From JAJYIW01 sp036787065 (GTDB lineage Bacteria; Chloroflexota; Anaerolineae; Anaerolineales; Anaerolineaceae): 6,073 bases of DNA. Positions 1 through 5,828 of the stretch are shown here, in pieces. Positions within the stretch are counted from its first letter, which is position 1, and every line of letters begins with the position of its first letter. The DNA lies in NCBI GenBank assembly GCA_036787065.1, contig DAIQPZ010000163.1:1-6073 (forward strand), read 5' to 3'. Under the pieces are notes generated by a model that did not search any database, had not been told where the DNA came from, and worked only from the letters and a program-made list of their open reading frames with translations. The position numbers and the translations under genes are program-made.

Positions 1-77
1 AAACGCGGCTTGATGACATCGATCCCAAGCGGGTTGGTGAGATATTCGCAGGCCATATGATGAATGTGTAGGGTCAT
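1..77 (-). CDS. Probable bacterial alpha-L-rhamnosidase, N-terminal fragment (cut by window edge)
   Basis: This frame starts at ATG 77-75 and stays open to the left edge, giving 25 complete codons. The peptide contains ACEYLTNPLGID followed by VIKPR and then F or L. That matches the opening strand of the N-terminal domain of bacterial alpha-L-rhamnosidases (GH78 type), whose proteins typically begin with a C/V-E-Y-x-x-N-P-L-G-I-D-x-x-x-P-R-[LF]-S-W pattern. Such enzymes remove terminal L-rhamnose from plant glycosides or polysaccharides. The start is supported by AGGGAG at 92-87, 9 nt upstream; an internal ATG at 56-54 is a possible alternative. The gene is divergent from cysC. Only about 25 residues are visible, so catalytic residues cannot be checked and the call rests on one motif. 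Confidence 0.6.
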   Translation of the reverse strand, partial: MTLHIHHMACEYLTNPLGIDVIKPR

Positions 78-98
78 TTTTTTTCGCTCCCTGACATC

Positions 99-104
99 AT
101 TATA
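99..104 (-). promoter_or_regulatory. Candidate -10 box for the rhamnosidase gene
   Basis: Read on the minus strand this is a perfect TATAAT, lying about 22 nt upstream of the rhamnosidase start and just upstream of its AGGGAG ribosome binding site. A TG sits four and three bases upstream of it, close to but not exactly the extended -10 spacing. No good -35 hexamer is found 16-18 bp upstream. The site is a plausible sigma70-type promoter element, based on sequence only. Confidence 0.35.
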
Positions 105-128
105 TGCATGGGTGTAAAATAAAGCCAC

Positions 129-159
129 ATTGAAATTATGGAATTGTGATTTTCAATTC
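129..159. promoter_or_regulatory. Overlapping inverted repeats in the divergent intergenic region (possible operator)
   Basis: Two nested dyads overlap here. ATTGAAA (129-135) is repeated inverted as TTTCAAT (151-157), and GAATTG (141-146) is repeated inverted as CAATTC (154-159) with a 7-nt spacer. They lie between the divergent rhamnosidase and cysC genes, where a regulator could serve either direction. TTGAAA at 130-135 could also act as a -35 for cysC, with a weak TTCAAT at 152-157 as -10 (16-bp spacer). AT-rich DNA yields such dyads by chance, so confidence is low. Confidence 0.25.
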
Positions 160-169
160 TGGGTAGAAA

Positions 170-225
170 AAACCCCATCCCCGGCCCGAACCTCTGTTTT
201 TTGGGGGATGAGGTTTGCCCCAAAA
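170..225 (+). promoter_or_regulatory. cysC leader with mutually exclusive hairpins
   Basis: The segment just before cysC can pair in several competing ways. An outer stem joins 170-182 to 204-216 (13 positions, one C/A mismatch at 175/211). A second stem joins AACCTC 189-194 to GAGGTT 210-215. A third joins TTTTGGGG 199-206 to CCCCAAAA 218-225, a perfect 8-bp stem with an 11-nt loop ending 8 nt before the cysC ATG. A fourth, GGTTT 212-216 with AAACC 223-227, is also possible. All compete for bases 204-216, the geometry expected of an attenuator or translational switch. It matches no riboswitch class I recognise. Whether it is transcribed and regulatory is inference. Confidence 0.35.
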
Positions 226-233
226 CCTAAAAC

Positions 234-824
234 ATGTTAATTGACCCTTCTCTCTCTAACCAAAAACGCCAGCCTGGATTGGTGGTATGGTTGACCGGCC
301 TTTCGGGCTCGGGTAAAACCACGATTGCCATTGAGGTTGAAAAAAGGTTGTTTGTTCGGCAGATCCCGGTCTATCGACTGGATGGCGACGTCTTGCGCCA
401 GGGGTTAAATGCCGACCTTGGCTTTTCCCCCGCCGGCCGGAAAGAAAATATCCGGCGCGCAGCCGAAGTGGCCCGGCTGTTCGAGAATGCCGGCCTGATC
501 TTGCTCGCAAGTTTTATCTCTCCTCAGCGGTCGATGCGCGAATTCGCCAGGAGTTTGGTCCCTGAGGGCGCCTTTATAGAGGTTTACGTCCAGGCCTCCC
601 TGGAGACTTGCATCCAGCGGGATCCCAAGGGAAACTACCAGCGCGCACTGGCGGGAAAGATTCCAAATTACACCGGGATTGACCAGGAGTACGAGGAGCC
701 TGTAAACCCCGAATTGGTATTGAACACAGAGAAGCTCCCCATCAGCGCCTGCGCCGCGAGGGTGGTGGATGAGATTGATAATCGAATGACCGTTCTCAAA
801 CAGAGAAAGAACGAGGAGGGCTGA
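234..824 (+). CDS. cysC: Adenylyl-sulfate kinase (APS kinase)
   Basis: This cytoplasmic enzyme phosphorylates adenosine 5'-phosphosulfate (APS) with ATP to give PAPS. At 196 residues it is the usual length for a stand-alone bacterial CysC. Visible motifs are the P-loop GLSGSGKT (residues 22-29), DGDVLRQGLNADLGFS (50-65), ENIRR (71-75), the FISP segment with the phosphoserine-type Ser96 (94-97), RDPKG (129-133) and the NYTGID substrate-lid motif (145-150). The full set predicts an active kinase. ATG 234 is the first usable start, because an in-frame TAA lies at 228-230. No Shine-Dalgarno sequence lies 5-12 nt upstream (the nearest purine run, GATGAGG at 207-213, is 20 nt away), so translation may be leaderless or structure-controlled. 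It heads an operon with cysD, whose ribosome binding site lies inside its 3' end. It supplies the activity missing from the kinase-like tail of the downstream CysN. Confidence 0.95.
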   Translation: MLIDPSLSNQKRQPGLVVWLTGLSGSGKTTIAIEVEKRLFVRQIPVYRLDGDVLRQGLNADLGFSPAGRKENIRRAAEVARLFENAGLILLASFISPQRSMREFARSLVPEGAFIEVYVQASLETCIQRDPKGNYQRALAGKIPNYTGIDQEYEEPVNPELVLNTEKLPISACAARVVDEIDNRMTVLKQRKNEEG

Positions 825-828
825 TTCC

Positions 829-1710
829 ATGAACCAGTTGGACCGTTTAGAAAACAAGAGCATCTTTTTATTGCGTGAGGCTTACAACCAGTTCAAAAGT
901 TTGTGCATGCTGTGGTCGATCGGCAAAGACAGCACGGTCATGCTATGGCTGGCGCGTAAAGCCTTTTTGGGTCACGTGCCTTTTCCGCTCGTCCATATCG
1001 ATACGACTTATAAGATCCCCGAGATGATCGCTTACCGCGATCGTCTGGCATTAGAATTTGGCATCGATATGATCGTGGGTAAAAATAACAATGCGCTGCA
1101 AAATAAGCAGACCTTTCCGGATGGCAACGCCACACGGATCCAGTGTTGCCAGTCACTGAAGACCGAAGCACTGGTCCATACCATCAACGGCGATTGGCCG
1201 CGCATGCGTTTGAACCATGACCTCAAACAATATCAGATCGATCCTCATCCGGAACCCTTCAGCGGAGTCATCGTCGGATTGCGCGCCGACGAAGAGGGCA
1301 GCCGCTCGAAAGAACGCTATTTTTCTGCCCGAGATGCTAAGAGCCGGTGGGACGTTTCTGACCAACCCCCTGAATTCTGGAACCAGCATAACACCGATTT
1401 CGCTCCCAACACCCACGTGCGCATCCATCCTCTGCTGGATTGGACTGAACTCAACATTTGGGAGTACATTGAACGTGAGGCAATCCCCATGGTTTCGTTA
1501 TATTTCAATCAAGGCGACGGTAAGAGATACCGGTCTCTCGGCTGCTGGCCGTGCACAAAGCCGATTGAGTCGACGTCACGGACGGTAAGTGATGTGGTGA
1601 TAGAGCTGCGCACAGGCCTGCTTTCGGCTATTGCTGAGCGCTCGGGACGCGAGCAAGACAAAGAAGATGGTGGTGGCCTGGAAGAACTGCGCAAAGGGGG
1701 TTACATGTGA
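829..1710 (+). CDS. cysD: Sulfate adenylyltransferase subunit 2 (ATP sulfurylase small subunit), cysteine-rich variant
   Basis: This is the catalytic small subunit of heterodimeric ATP sulfurylase, which adenylates sulfate to APS and works with the GTPase CysN. It belongs to the PP-loop (PAPS reductase/CysD) superfamily. Visible are the PP-loop SIGKDS (30-35) with downstream WLARKAF, the PFPLVHIDT segment (51-59), RADEEGSRSKER (152-163), the WTELNIWEYI helix (205-214), the RSLGCWPCT loop (235-243), and a CysD-type C-terminus ending ERSGREQDKE...LRKGGYM. The start at ATG 829 has an excellent AGGAGG at 814-819, 9 nt upstream, and lies 4 nt after the cysC stop. The odd feature is a Cys106-Cys107 pair together with Cys239-x-x-Cys242, where the well-studied CysD of E. 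coli has no such cysteines. This four-Cys pattern resembles the cluster ligands of [4Fe-4S] APS reductases. The C-terminal catalytic cysteine motif of those reductases is absent, and the cysN partner favours the CysD role. Confidence 0.9.
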   Translation: MNQLDRLENKSIFLLREAYNQFKSLCMLWSIGKDSTVMLWLARKAFLGHVPFPLVHIDTTYKIPEMIAYRDRLALEFGIDMIVGKNNNALQNKQTFPDGNATRIQCCQSLKTEALVHTINGDWPRMRLNHDLKQYQIDPHPEPFSGVIVGLRADEEGSRSKERYFSARDAKSRWDVSDQPPEFWNQHNTDFAPNTHVRIHPLLDWTELNIWEYIEREAIPMVSLYFNQGDGKRYRSLGCWPCTKPIESTSRTVSDVVIELRTGLLSAIAERSGREQDKEDGGGLEELRKGGYM

Positions 1711-3533
1711 TGGGTTCCTTGACCGCGGACCGAGATGAATTGAGTATGGTCGTGGTTGGCCATGTCGACCATGGCAAAAGCACGATTGTCGGACGGCTTC
1801 TGGCAGACACCGGTTCATTACCCCAGGGAAAACTAGAAGCCATCCAGGAGAAGTGCCGCCGGACTTCTCGTCCTTTTGAATATGCATTCTTGTTGGACGC
1901 GCTGAAGGAAGAACAGGCGCAAGGGATTACCATCGACGTGGCGCGCTGCTTCTTTAAGACAGCCCGGCGCAATTACACCATCATCGATGCACCCGGTCAC
2001 ATCGAGTTTCTTAAAAATATGGTCACAGGCGCCTCCTGGGCTGAGGCGGCGTTACTGGTTATCGACGCGGAGGAAGGCGTGCGAGAAAACTCCCGCCGGC
2101 ATGGTTACCTTCTCGCCATGTTGGGGATCCGCCAGATGGCCGTGCTGGTCAACAAGATGGACCTGATAGGGTACGACGAAACCGTTTTTCGCCGGGTGGT
2201 CGATGAGTACACGGGTTTTCTTGCCCGAATTGGCGTGACTTCGGTCGCCTATATCCCGGTTAGTGGACGTCTAGGGGACAACCTGACCAGCCACTCGACC
2301 CACATGCCCTGGTATACCGGTCCCAGCCTGATCGAACAGATCGAAGCCTTTGTACCGAAGATGCCATCCGATGAAAAACCTCTGCGCATCCCCGTTCAGG
2401 ATGTCTACAAATTTACCCGCGGCGACGATAACCGCCGGATCATTGCCGGCAAGATTGAGACGGGAAAACTGACCGTCGGAGATGACATTGTTTTTTACCC
2501 CTCGGGTAAGCATGCGACCGTGCAAACCATCGAAGCTTTCAACGCCGGGGAGCCCATTCTGCAACGCACGGCAGGTTGGTCGACGGGTTTTACGTTGACC
2601 GAACAGATCTATGTCAAGCGGGGTGAAATGGGCGCGCTGGCAGGCCAGGCCGGCCCACAGACAGCCGTTCGCCTTAAGACGAACCTGTTTTGGTTGGGGC
2701 GAAATCCGCTTGAAATCAATAAACGCTACCAGTTCAAATTGAACACGGCGAAGGCCGAAGTGGAGGTTGAGGCCATCCTGAGCATATTGGATGCTTCTAA
2801 CTTAAGCCAGAAAGACGGCGCCCAGGTGCAGCGGCACGAAGTGGCCGAATGTATCTTGAAACTCGACCGGCCCATCGCGTGTGATCTGGCAGCAGAATTC
2901 CCAGAAACGGGCCGGTTTGTGATCGTGGATTCTTATGAAATCTCCGGCGGGGGTATCATCACCGGAATTATGCCCGATCCTCAGGAAAAATTGAGTAACC
3001 GGGTGCAGCGCCGAAACATCCATTGGGAATCCGCGTCCATCAGCGAAGAAGAGCGGGCTGAACGCTACAACCAGCGCTCATGCCTGGTGGTGGTGACCGG
3101 TTCAAAAACCGACGGGCTGCGTAAAGGTGTGGCTAAGGCGCTCGAAAAACGCCTGTTTCTGGATGGTAAGTTCGTTTATTTTATTGGTATGGCCAACCTG
3201 ATCTATGGGATTGACGCGGACATTAAAAATGGAGCCAGCGACCCGGATGACGTCGAGGTGGAATATTTTCGCCGCCTGGCCGAGGTAGCCAACCTGATGC
3301 TCAACGCGGGGTTAATCCTGGTTGTTTCTGCGCGTGATTTGCGCAAAGAAGACCTTCTCGTCCTGGAAACGGTCCTGGCTGAACGCTTTGGCAGGATTTA
3401 CACCGTATGGGCTGGCGATACCATTACCACCAATCTCGTGCCAACCCTGCACCTCAACGCGGATGAATGCCCACACGCTGACCAGTCGATTAAAACCTTT
3501 CTTCAGGACGAGGGCGTTCTATTTCGCCTTTGA
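1710..3533 (+). CDS. cysN: Sulfate adenylyltransferase subunit 1 (GTPase) fused to a degenerate APS-kinase-like domain
   Basis: This is the GTP-hydrolysing large subunit of ATP sulfurylase, which couples GTP hydrolysis to APS formation by CysD. From ATG 1710 (607 aa) the G motifs are GHVDHGKS (17-24), GITID (72-76), DAPGH (93-97), NKMD (148-151) and a G5-like PVSGR near 183. Elongation-factor-like beta-barrel domains II and III follow (about 205-440). Residues from about 454 to the end align with APS kinase (VVVTG..., ALEKRLF, RLAEVANLMLNAGLILVVS), but the P-loop is replaced by TGSKTDGLRKG, DGD by GMA, and FISP by ARDL, so kinase activity is very unlikely. ATG 1710 overlaps the cysD TGA by 1 nt (TGATG) and has AAAGGGGG at 1693-1700, 9 nt upstream. 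A GTG at 1707 in the same frame would add one residue. G1 reads VDHGKS, as in EF-Tu, rather than the VDDGKS of E. coli CysN. Confidence 0.9.
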   Translation: MGSLTADRDELSMVVVGHVDHGKSTIVGRLLADTGSLPQGKLEAIQEKCRRTSRPFEYAFLLDALKEEQAQGITIDVARCFFKTARRNYTIIDAPGHIEFLKNMVTGASWAEAALLVIDAEEGVRENSRRHGYLLAMLGIRQMAVLVNKMDLIGYDETVFRRVVDEYTGFLARIGVTSVAYIPVSGRLGDNLTSHSTHMPWYTGPSLIEQIEAFVPKMPSDEKPLRIPVQDVYKFTRGDDNRRIIAGKIETGKLTVGDDIVFYPSGKHATVQTIEAFNAGEPILQRTAGWSTGFTLTEQIYVKRGEMGALAGQAGPQTAVRLKTNLFWLGRNPLEINKRYQFKLNTAKAEVEVEAILSILDASNLSQKDGAQVQRHEVAECILKLDRPIACDLAAEFPETGRFVIVDSYEISGGGIITGIMPDPQEKLSNRVQRRNIHWESASISEEERAERYNQRSCLVVVTGSKTDGLRKGVAKALEKRLFLDGKFVYFIGMANLIYGIDADIKNGASDPDDVEVEYFRRLAEVANLMLNAGLILVVSARDLRKEDLLVLETVLAERFGRIYTVWAGDTITTNLVPTLHLNADECPHADQSIKTFLQDEGVLFRL

Positions 3534-3559
3534 GTTAAAACAAAATGTTTTTGCAAAGT

Positions 3560-3599
3560 CGTGAAAAGAAAGTTTCCGATTATGAGAACTTTTTTCACG
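3560..3599. terminator. Candidate hairpin terminator between convergent cysN and DUF4230 genes
   Basis: CGTGAAAA (3560-3567) pairs with TTTTCACG (3592-3599), and AAAGTT (3569-3574) is complementary to AACTTT (3587-3592), giving a stem of about 13 bp with a 2-nt bulge and a 12-nt loop. It is AT-rich and has no U-tract after it on the plus strand; the T-run is inside the right arm (3590-3595), so a shorter stem followed by Ts is possible. It lies in the 109-bp gap between convergent genes, 26 nt past the cysN stop, where a terminator is expected. A small AAAACA/TGTTTT hairpin (3537-3551) lies right after the cysN stop. Confidence 0.35.
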
Positions 3600-3642
3600 C
3601 GCGTCTGAGCAGTGACAATGGAGATTGCTTATCTGGAAACAG

Positions 3643-4341
3643 TTAATCTAGAGGGGGTGTTGGCGTACCGTTAGGGGGTGTTGGCGTAGCGTTGATGAAG
3701 ATCACTTCCTTGAAGCCAAGGTCGTTGAGCAGGCGAATAAGATAGTTTTCCGCATTGATCCTGGCCTGGAGCAGGATGCCATCTGCGATGGCGACCTTAT
3801 ATATCTCTTGTTCGGCAACCTTGCGGACCTGAGTCTCGAGGTTCGGGTTACCATGGGTCAAGACGCCAGTTTGCCGGTCGAAAACGTATGATTTTTCATT
3901 ATCCAGATTGGCGCTGAAAATTTCGGCGTCCGGCAGGCGAATTTTAAGGATGCCATTCTCTAGCAAAAAATCTGAAGGCATCAATTTATTTAAATCGACT
4001 CCGGCGATGACCGTTCCATGTGCTACAAAAAGCAGGCGGTCACCGAACAAGGGCGCGAGAATGTTCTGCCCTGAATCACCTGTAATCACCTTCTCTACAG
4101 AGTATTGGATCGTTTCCAGGCGGGCCAGGGAGCGCACTTCATGGATTATTGTTATGGGATCGGGTAGGATTGTCGGTGTCGGGTGAAGAAATTGAGCCAC
4201 CTCGGTGCGCATATCTGAATTTACTTTTTGCAGAGGTTCAACAGCACGCAGGGTGGTATCGTGAACGAGAAGGACCAGGCCTCCAGCGATCAAGAGAACA
4301 AATAACAAACCGCCAATAACTACGAGTGATATTTTTTTCAT
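3643..4341 (-). CDS. DUF4230 domain membrane-anchored protein
   Basis: The function is unknown. Residues 1-3 (MKK) and a hydrophobic stretch at about 4-27 form an uncleaved signal anchor or signal peptide, so the rest should lie outside the cytoplasmic membrane. The body resembles the DUF4230 family: an IIHEVRSLARLET segment, the VAHGTVIAGVDLNKL motif, ILKIRLPDAEIFS, and a C-terminal helix ending LIRLLNDLGFKEVIFI. The last 16 residues are two copies of N-[A/G]-T-P-T-P-P plus LD, encoded by a 21-bp tandem duplication. Thr-Pro-rich stretches are frequent in secreted proteins of Anaerolineae. Start ATG 4341-4339 has only a weak ribosome binding site (TTGAG close upstream), but no other upstream start is in frame without a stop. 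It is convergent with cysN and separated by 245 bp from the URO-D gene, so it probably has its own promoter. No catalytic residues are recognisable. Confidence 0.75.
   Translation of the reverse strand: MKKISLVVIGGLLFVLLIAGGLVLLVHDTTLRAVEPLQKVNSDMRTEVAQFLHPTPTILPDPITIIHEVRSLARLETIQYSVEKVITGDSGQNILAPLFGDRLLFVAHGTVIAGVDLNKLMPSDFLLENGILKIRLPDAEIFSANLDNEKSYVFDRQTGVLTHGNPNLETQVRKVAEQEIYKVAIADGILLQARINAENYLIRLLNDLGFKEVIFINATPTPPNGTPTPPLD
3652..3693. repeat. 21-bp tandem duplication in the 3' end of the DUF4230 gene
   Basis: Two adjacent 21-bp units (3652-3672 and 3673-3693) differ at one base (C3668 versus G3689). On the minus strand each encodes N-[A/G]-T-P-T-P-P. The change is Ala to Gly and the frame is kept, so this looks like a recent in-frame duplication of a Pro/Thr tail that could vary in copy number between strains. 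Confidence 0.85.
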
Positions 4342-4586
4342 ATCTCAATAATCAACCATGGGGAAACAGCCATGATGGGTTAAATAACACTATAACACAA
4401 TTACCGCCATCCGGTTCTTTAGGATTTCCCATAGAATGGAATTCAACACGGAAATTCCCACAAAACCGATACTCTCTGCTATCGATCGTTCCTTCGACGG
4501 CAACAGGGTCCTACCCGCCGCGTAAGAGCGCAGAGCCTCCACGTGTCATGCCGCTTGGGATGACCCCCTGCGCGATGCCTCCGTCA
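4342..4586. other. 245-bp intergenic region between URO-D and DUF4230 genes
   Basis: No convincing gene was found. The part next to DUF4230 is AT-rich and holds ATAACAC twice (4384-4390 and 4392-4398) and, on the minus strand, a TATAGT (4394-4389) that could be a -10 box without a clear -35. A dyad GGAATT (4438-4443) / AATTCC (4453-4458) has a 9-nt spacer. The part next to URO-D is GC-rich with short dyads GTCAT 4545-4549 / ATGAC 4560-4564 and GATGAC 4559-4564 / GTCATC 4583-4588. The last overlaps the URO-D stop codon. None has a T-tract typical of an intrinsic terminator. Confidence 0.4.
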
Positions 4587-5810
4587 TCAGGCTGGCAATC
4601 CGGCTGCCTGGTACATCGCGATCACTTTTTCCGGGGGAATCTCGGCCAGGATGTTATGGATGTTGCAGAACACGTAACCGCCATCCTTCTGCAGATACGT
4701 CGTCACTTCGGACACCTCTCGCCGTACGTCTTCTACCGACCCAAGCGGTAGGGTGGCCTGAGCATTGACCCCGCCTCCCCACAGAGCAATCCGCCCTCTG
4801 GCCTCGTCTTTCCACTCTTGATAGGTATGCCGTCCGGCAGACCACTGCACAGGGTTGAGAATATCGAACCCGCTTTCGATCACCGGGTCGATCAGATCGT
4901 AAATTGCGCCACACGAATGCAAGAACAATTTGACTTGTGGTGCGATCCGGTGGCATTCGTCGTTGATGCGTTTGTAATAAGGCAAGAATAAGTTCCGGTA
5001 GACCCTGGGCGAAGCGATCAGGTTAGCCTGGGTGCCCCAGTCATCCGCCGCCATCATGATGATGTCGACGTCATCACGGATCACAGGCAGCAGGGCGCGG
5101 ATGTTCTGCAGGGCTTGTTCGGTGACGATTTCGTGCAGCTCTGTGACGTAGTCTGGTTCTGTGATACATAAAATGGGGAATATAGCTAATCCACTGTAGG
5201 CGCCGATCCCGAGTGGCGCGCCCAAAGAGCCATCATTGAAGAAGATAGCCCGGTCGGTGGCGCCGCGCACCCTGTGGCACAGGTCTCGTAAAACCGTAAT
5301 TTTTTTGTCGGGCACTGACCTAGCCTTCACCTCATGGCGGAACTTATTTATATCCAGTTTGGGTAAGTCAGCGGACAGATCGAGGGGCTGACCGCCGTGC
5401 TCCTCGTCGAATACGAATGAGTCAGGCACCATCCGTGATTTGCCTTTATGCAAAATGGCGCCGTCGGGCTGCGCTTTAAAATTCTTCGGCCAACGCACCT
5501 GGGCCGGCAGCCGGCCGTTGAAATCGTAAGCGTGCCACATGCCGGGTTGCTCGAAAGCATTGGTGACCCCATCCAGGATGGTGATGATGTCGATCCCTAG
5601 GGCATCCAGCACGTCCAGGTCAGGTAAAGCCAACATCTGTCCGGTATCTTCAACGAGGGGCAGGCGGGGAGGTAACCCCAGGGCCGCCACCAGCTTGGGG
5701 TAAGCAAAAGCGCTGATACACGTCGATCTCATTCCACCCAGATCTTTTGGCAGCCGGTCGGGCGTGTGGAAATTTAAAGTTTGAAGAACACGTTCACGCG
5801 ATGTAGTCAC
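4587..5810 (-). CDS. URO-D superfamily protein (MtaA/CmuA-like methyltransferase type), not true HemE
   Basis: This 407-residue protein has the uroporphyrinogen decarboxylase / corrinoid methyltransferase TIM-barrel fold, judged by TSRERVLQTLNFHTPDRLP at the start, the LFLHSCGAIYDLIDPVIESG segment, DILNPVQ, IALWGGGVN, and the C-terminal FCNIHNILAEIPPEKVIAMYQAA. The RQAGRY-type active-site motif of haem-pathway HemE is absent, so it is unlikely to decarboxylate uroporphyrinogen. His298-x-Cys300 plus Cys382 fit the zinc triad (H-x-C and a Cys about 80 residues later) of methylcobamide methyltransferases such as MtaA and MtbA. Substrate and corrinoid partner are unknown. The start is GTG 5810-5808, with AGGAGA at 5824-5819 and an 8-nt spacer. 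The ABC transporter ATPase gene ends only 18 bp upstream, so both are probably in one operon and the substrate may be linked to what is transported. Confidence 0.8.
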   Translation of the reverse strand: MTTSRERVLQTLNFHTPDRLPKDLGGMRSTCISAFAYPKLVAALGLPPRLPLVEDTGQMLALPDLDVLDALGIDIITILDGVTNAFEQPGMWHAYDFNGRLPAQVRWPKNFKAQPDGAILHKGKSRMVPDSFVFDEEHGGQPLDLSADLPKLDINKFRHEVKARSVPDKKITVLRDLCHRVRGATDRAIFFNDGSLGAPLGIGAYSGLAIFPILCITEPDYVTELHEIVTEQALQNIRALLPVIRDDVDIIMMAADDWGTQANLIASPRVYRNLFLPYYKRINDECHRIAPQVKLFLHSCGAIYDLIDPVIESGFDILNPVQWSAGRHTYQEWKDEARGRIALWGGGVNAQATLPLGSVEDVRREVSEVTTYLQKDGGYVFCNIHNILAEIPPEKVIAMYQAAGLPA

Positions 5811-5828
5811 GGGTGGGGTCTCCTAAAG

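Noticed and set aside
170..216. Intrinsic terminator upstream of cysC
   Set aside because: The stem is long enough but no T-tract follows it on either strand, and no gene upstream on the same strand needs terminating.
405..863. Minus-strand 152-codon open frame opposite cysC
   Set aside because: It is antisense to a complete, strongly conserved cysC and has no recognisable motif; it is a shadow of GC-biased coding DNA.
829..1710. Reading the cysD gene as an APS/PAPS reductase (cysH) because of its CC and CxxC cysteines
   Set aside because: The C-terminal catalytic cysteine motif of the reductases is missing, the C-terminus is of CysD type, and the gene overlaps cysN.
4326..4751. Plus-strand 141-codon open frame spanning the URO-D/DUF4230 gap
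   Set aside because: It overlaps the start of DUF4230 and the 3' end of the URO-D gene on the opposite strand, has no recognisable domain and a low-complexity composition. It is most likely a chance open frame.
4587..5810. Uroporphyrinogen decarboxylase (hemE) of haem synthesis
   Set aside because: The RQAGRY-type motif is absent, the protein is longer than usual HemE, and an H-x-C...C zinc-type triad is present instead, so only the superfamily call is supported.
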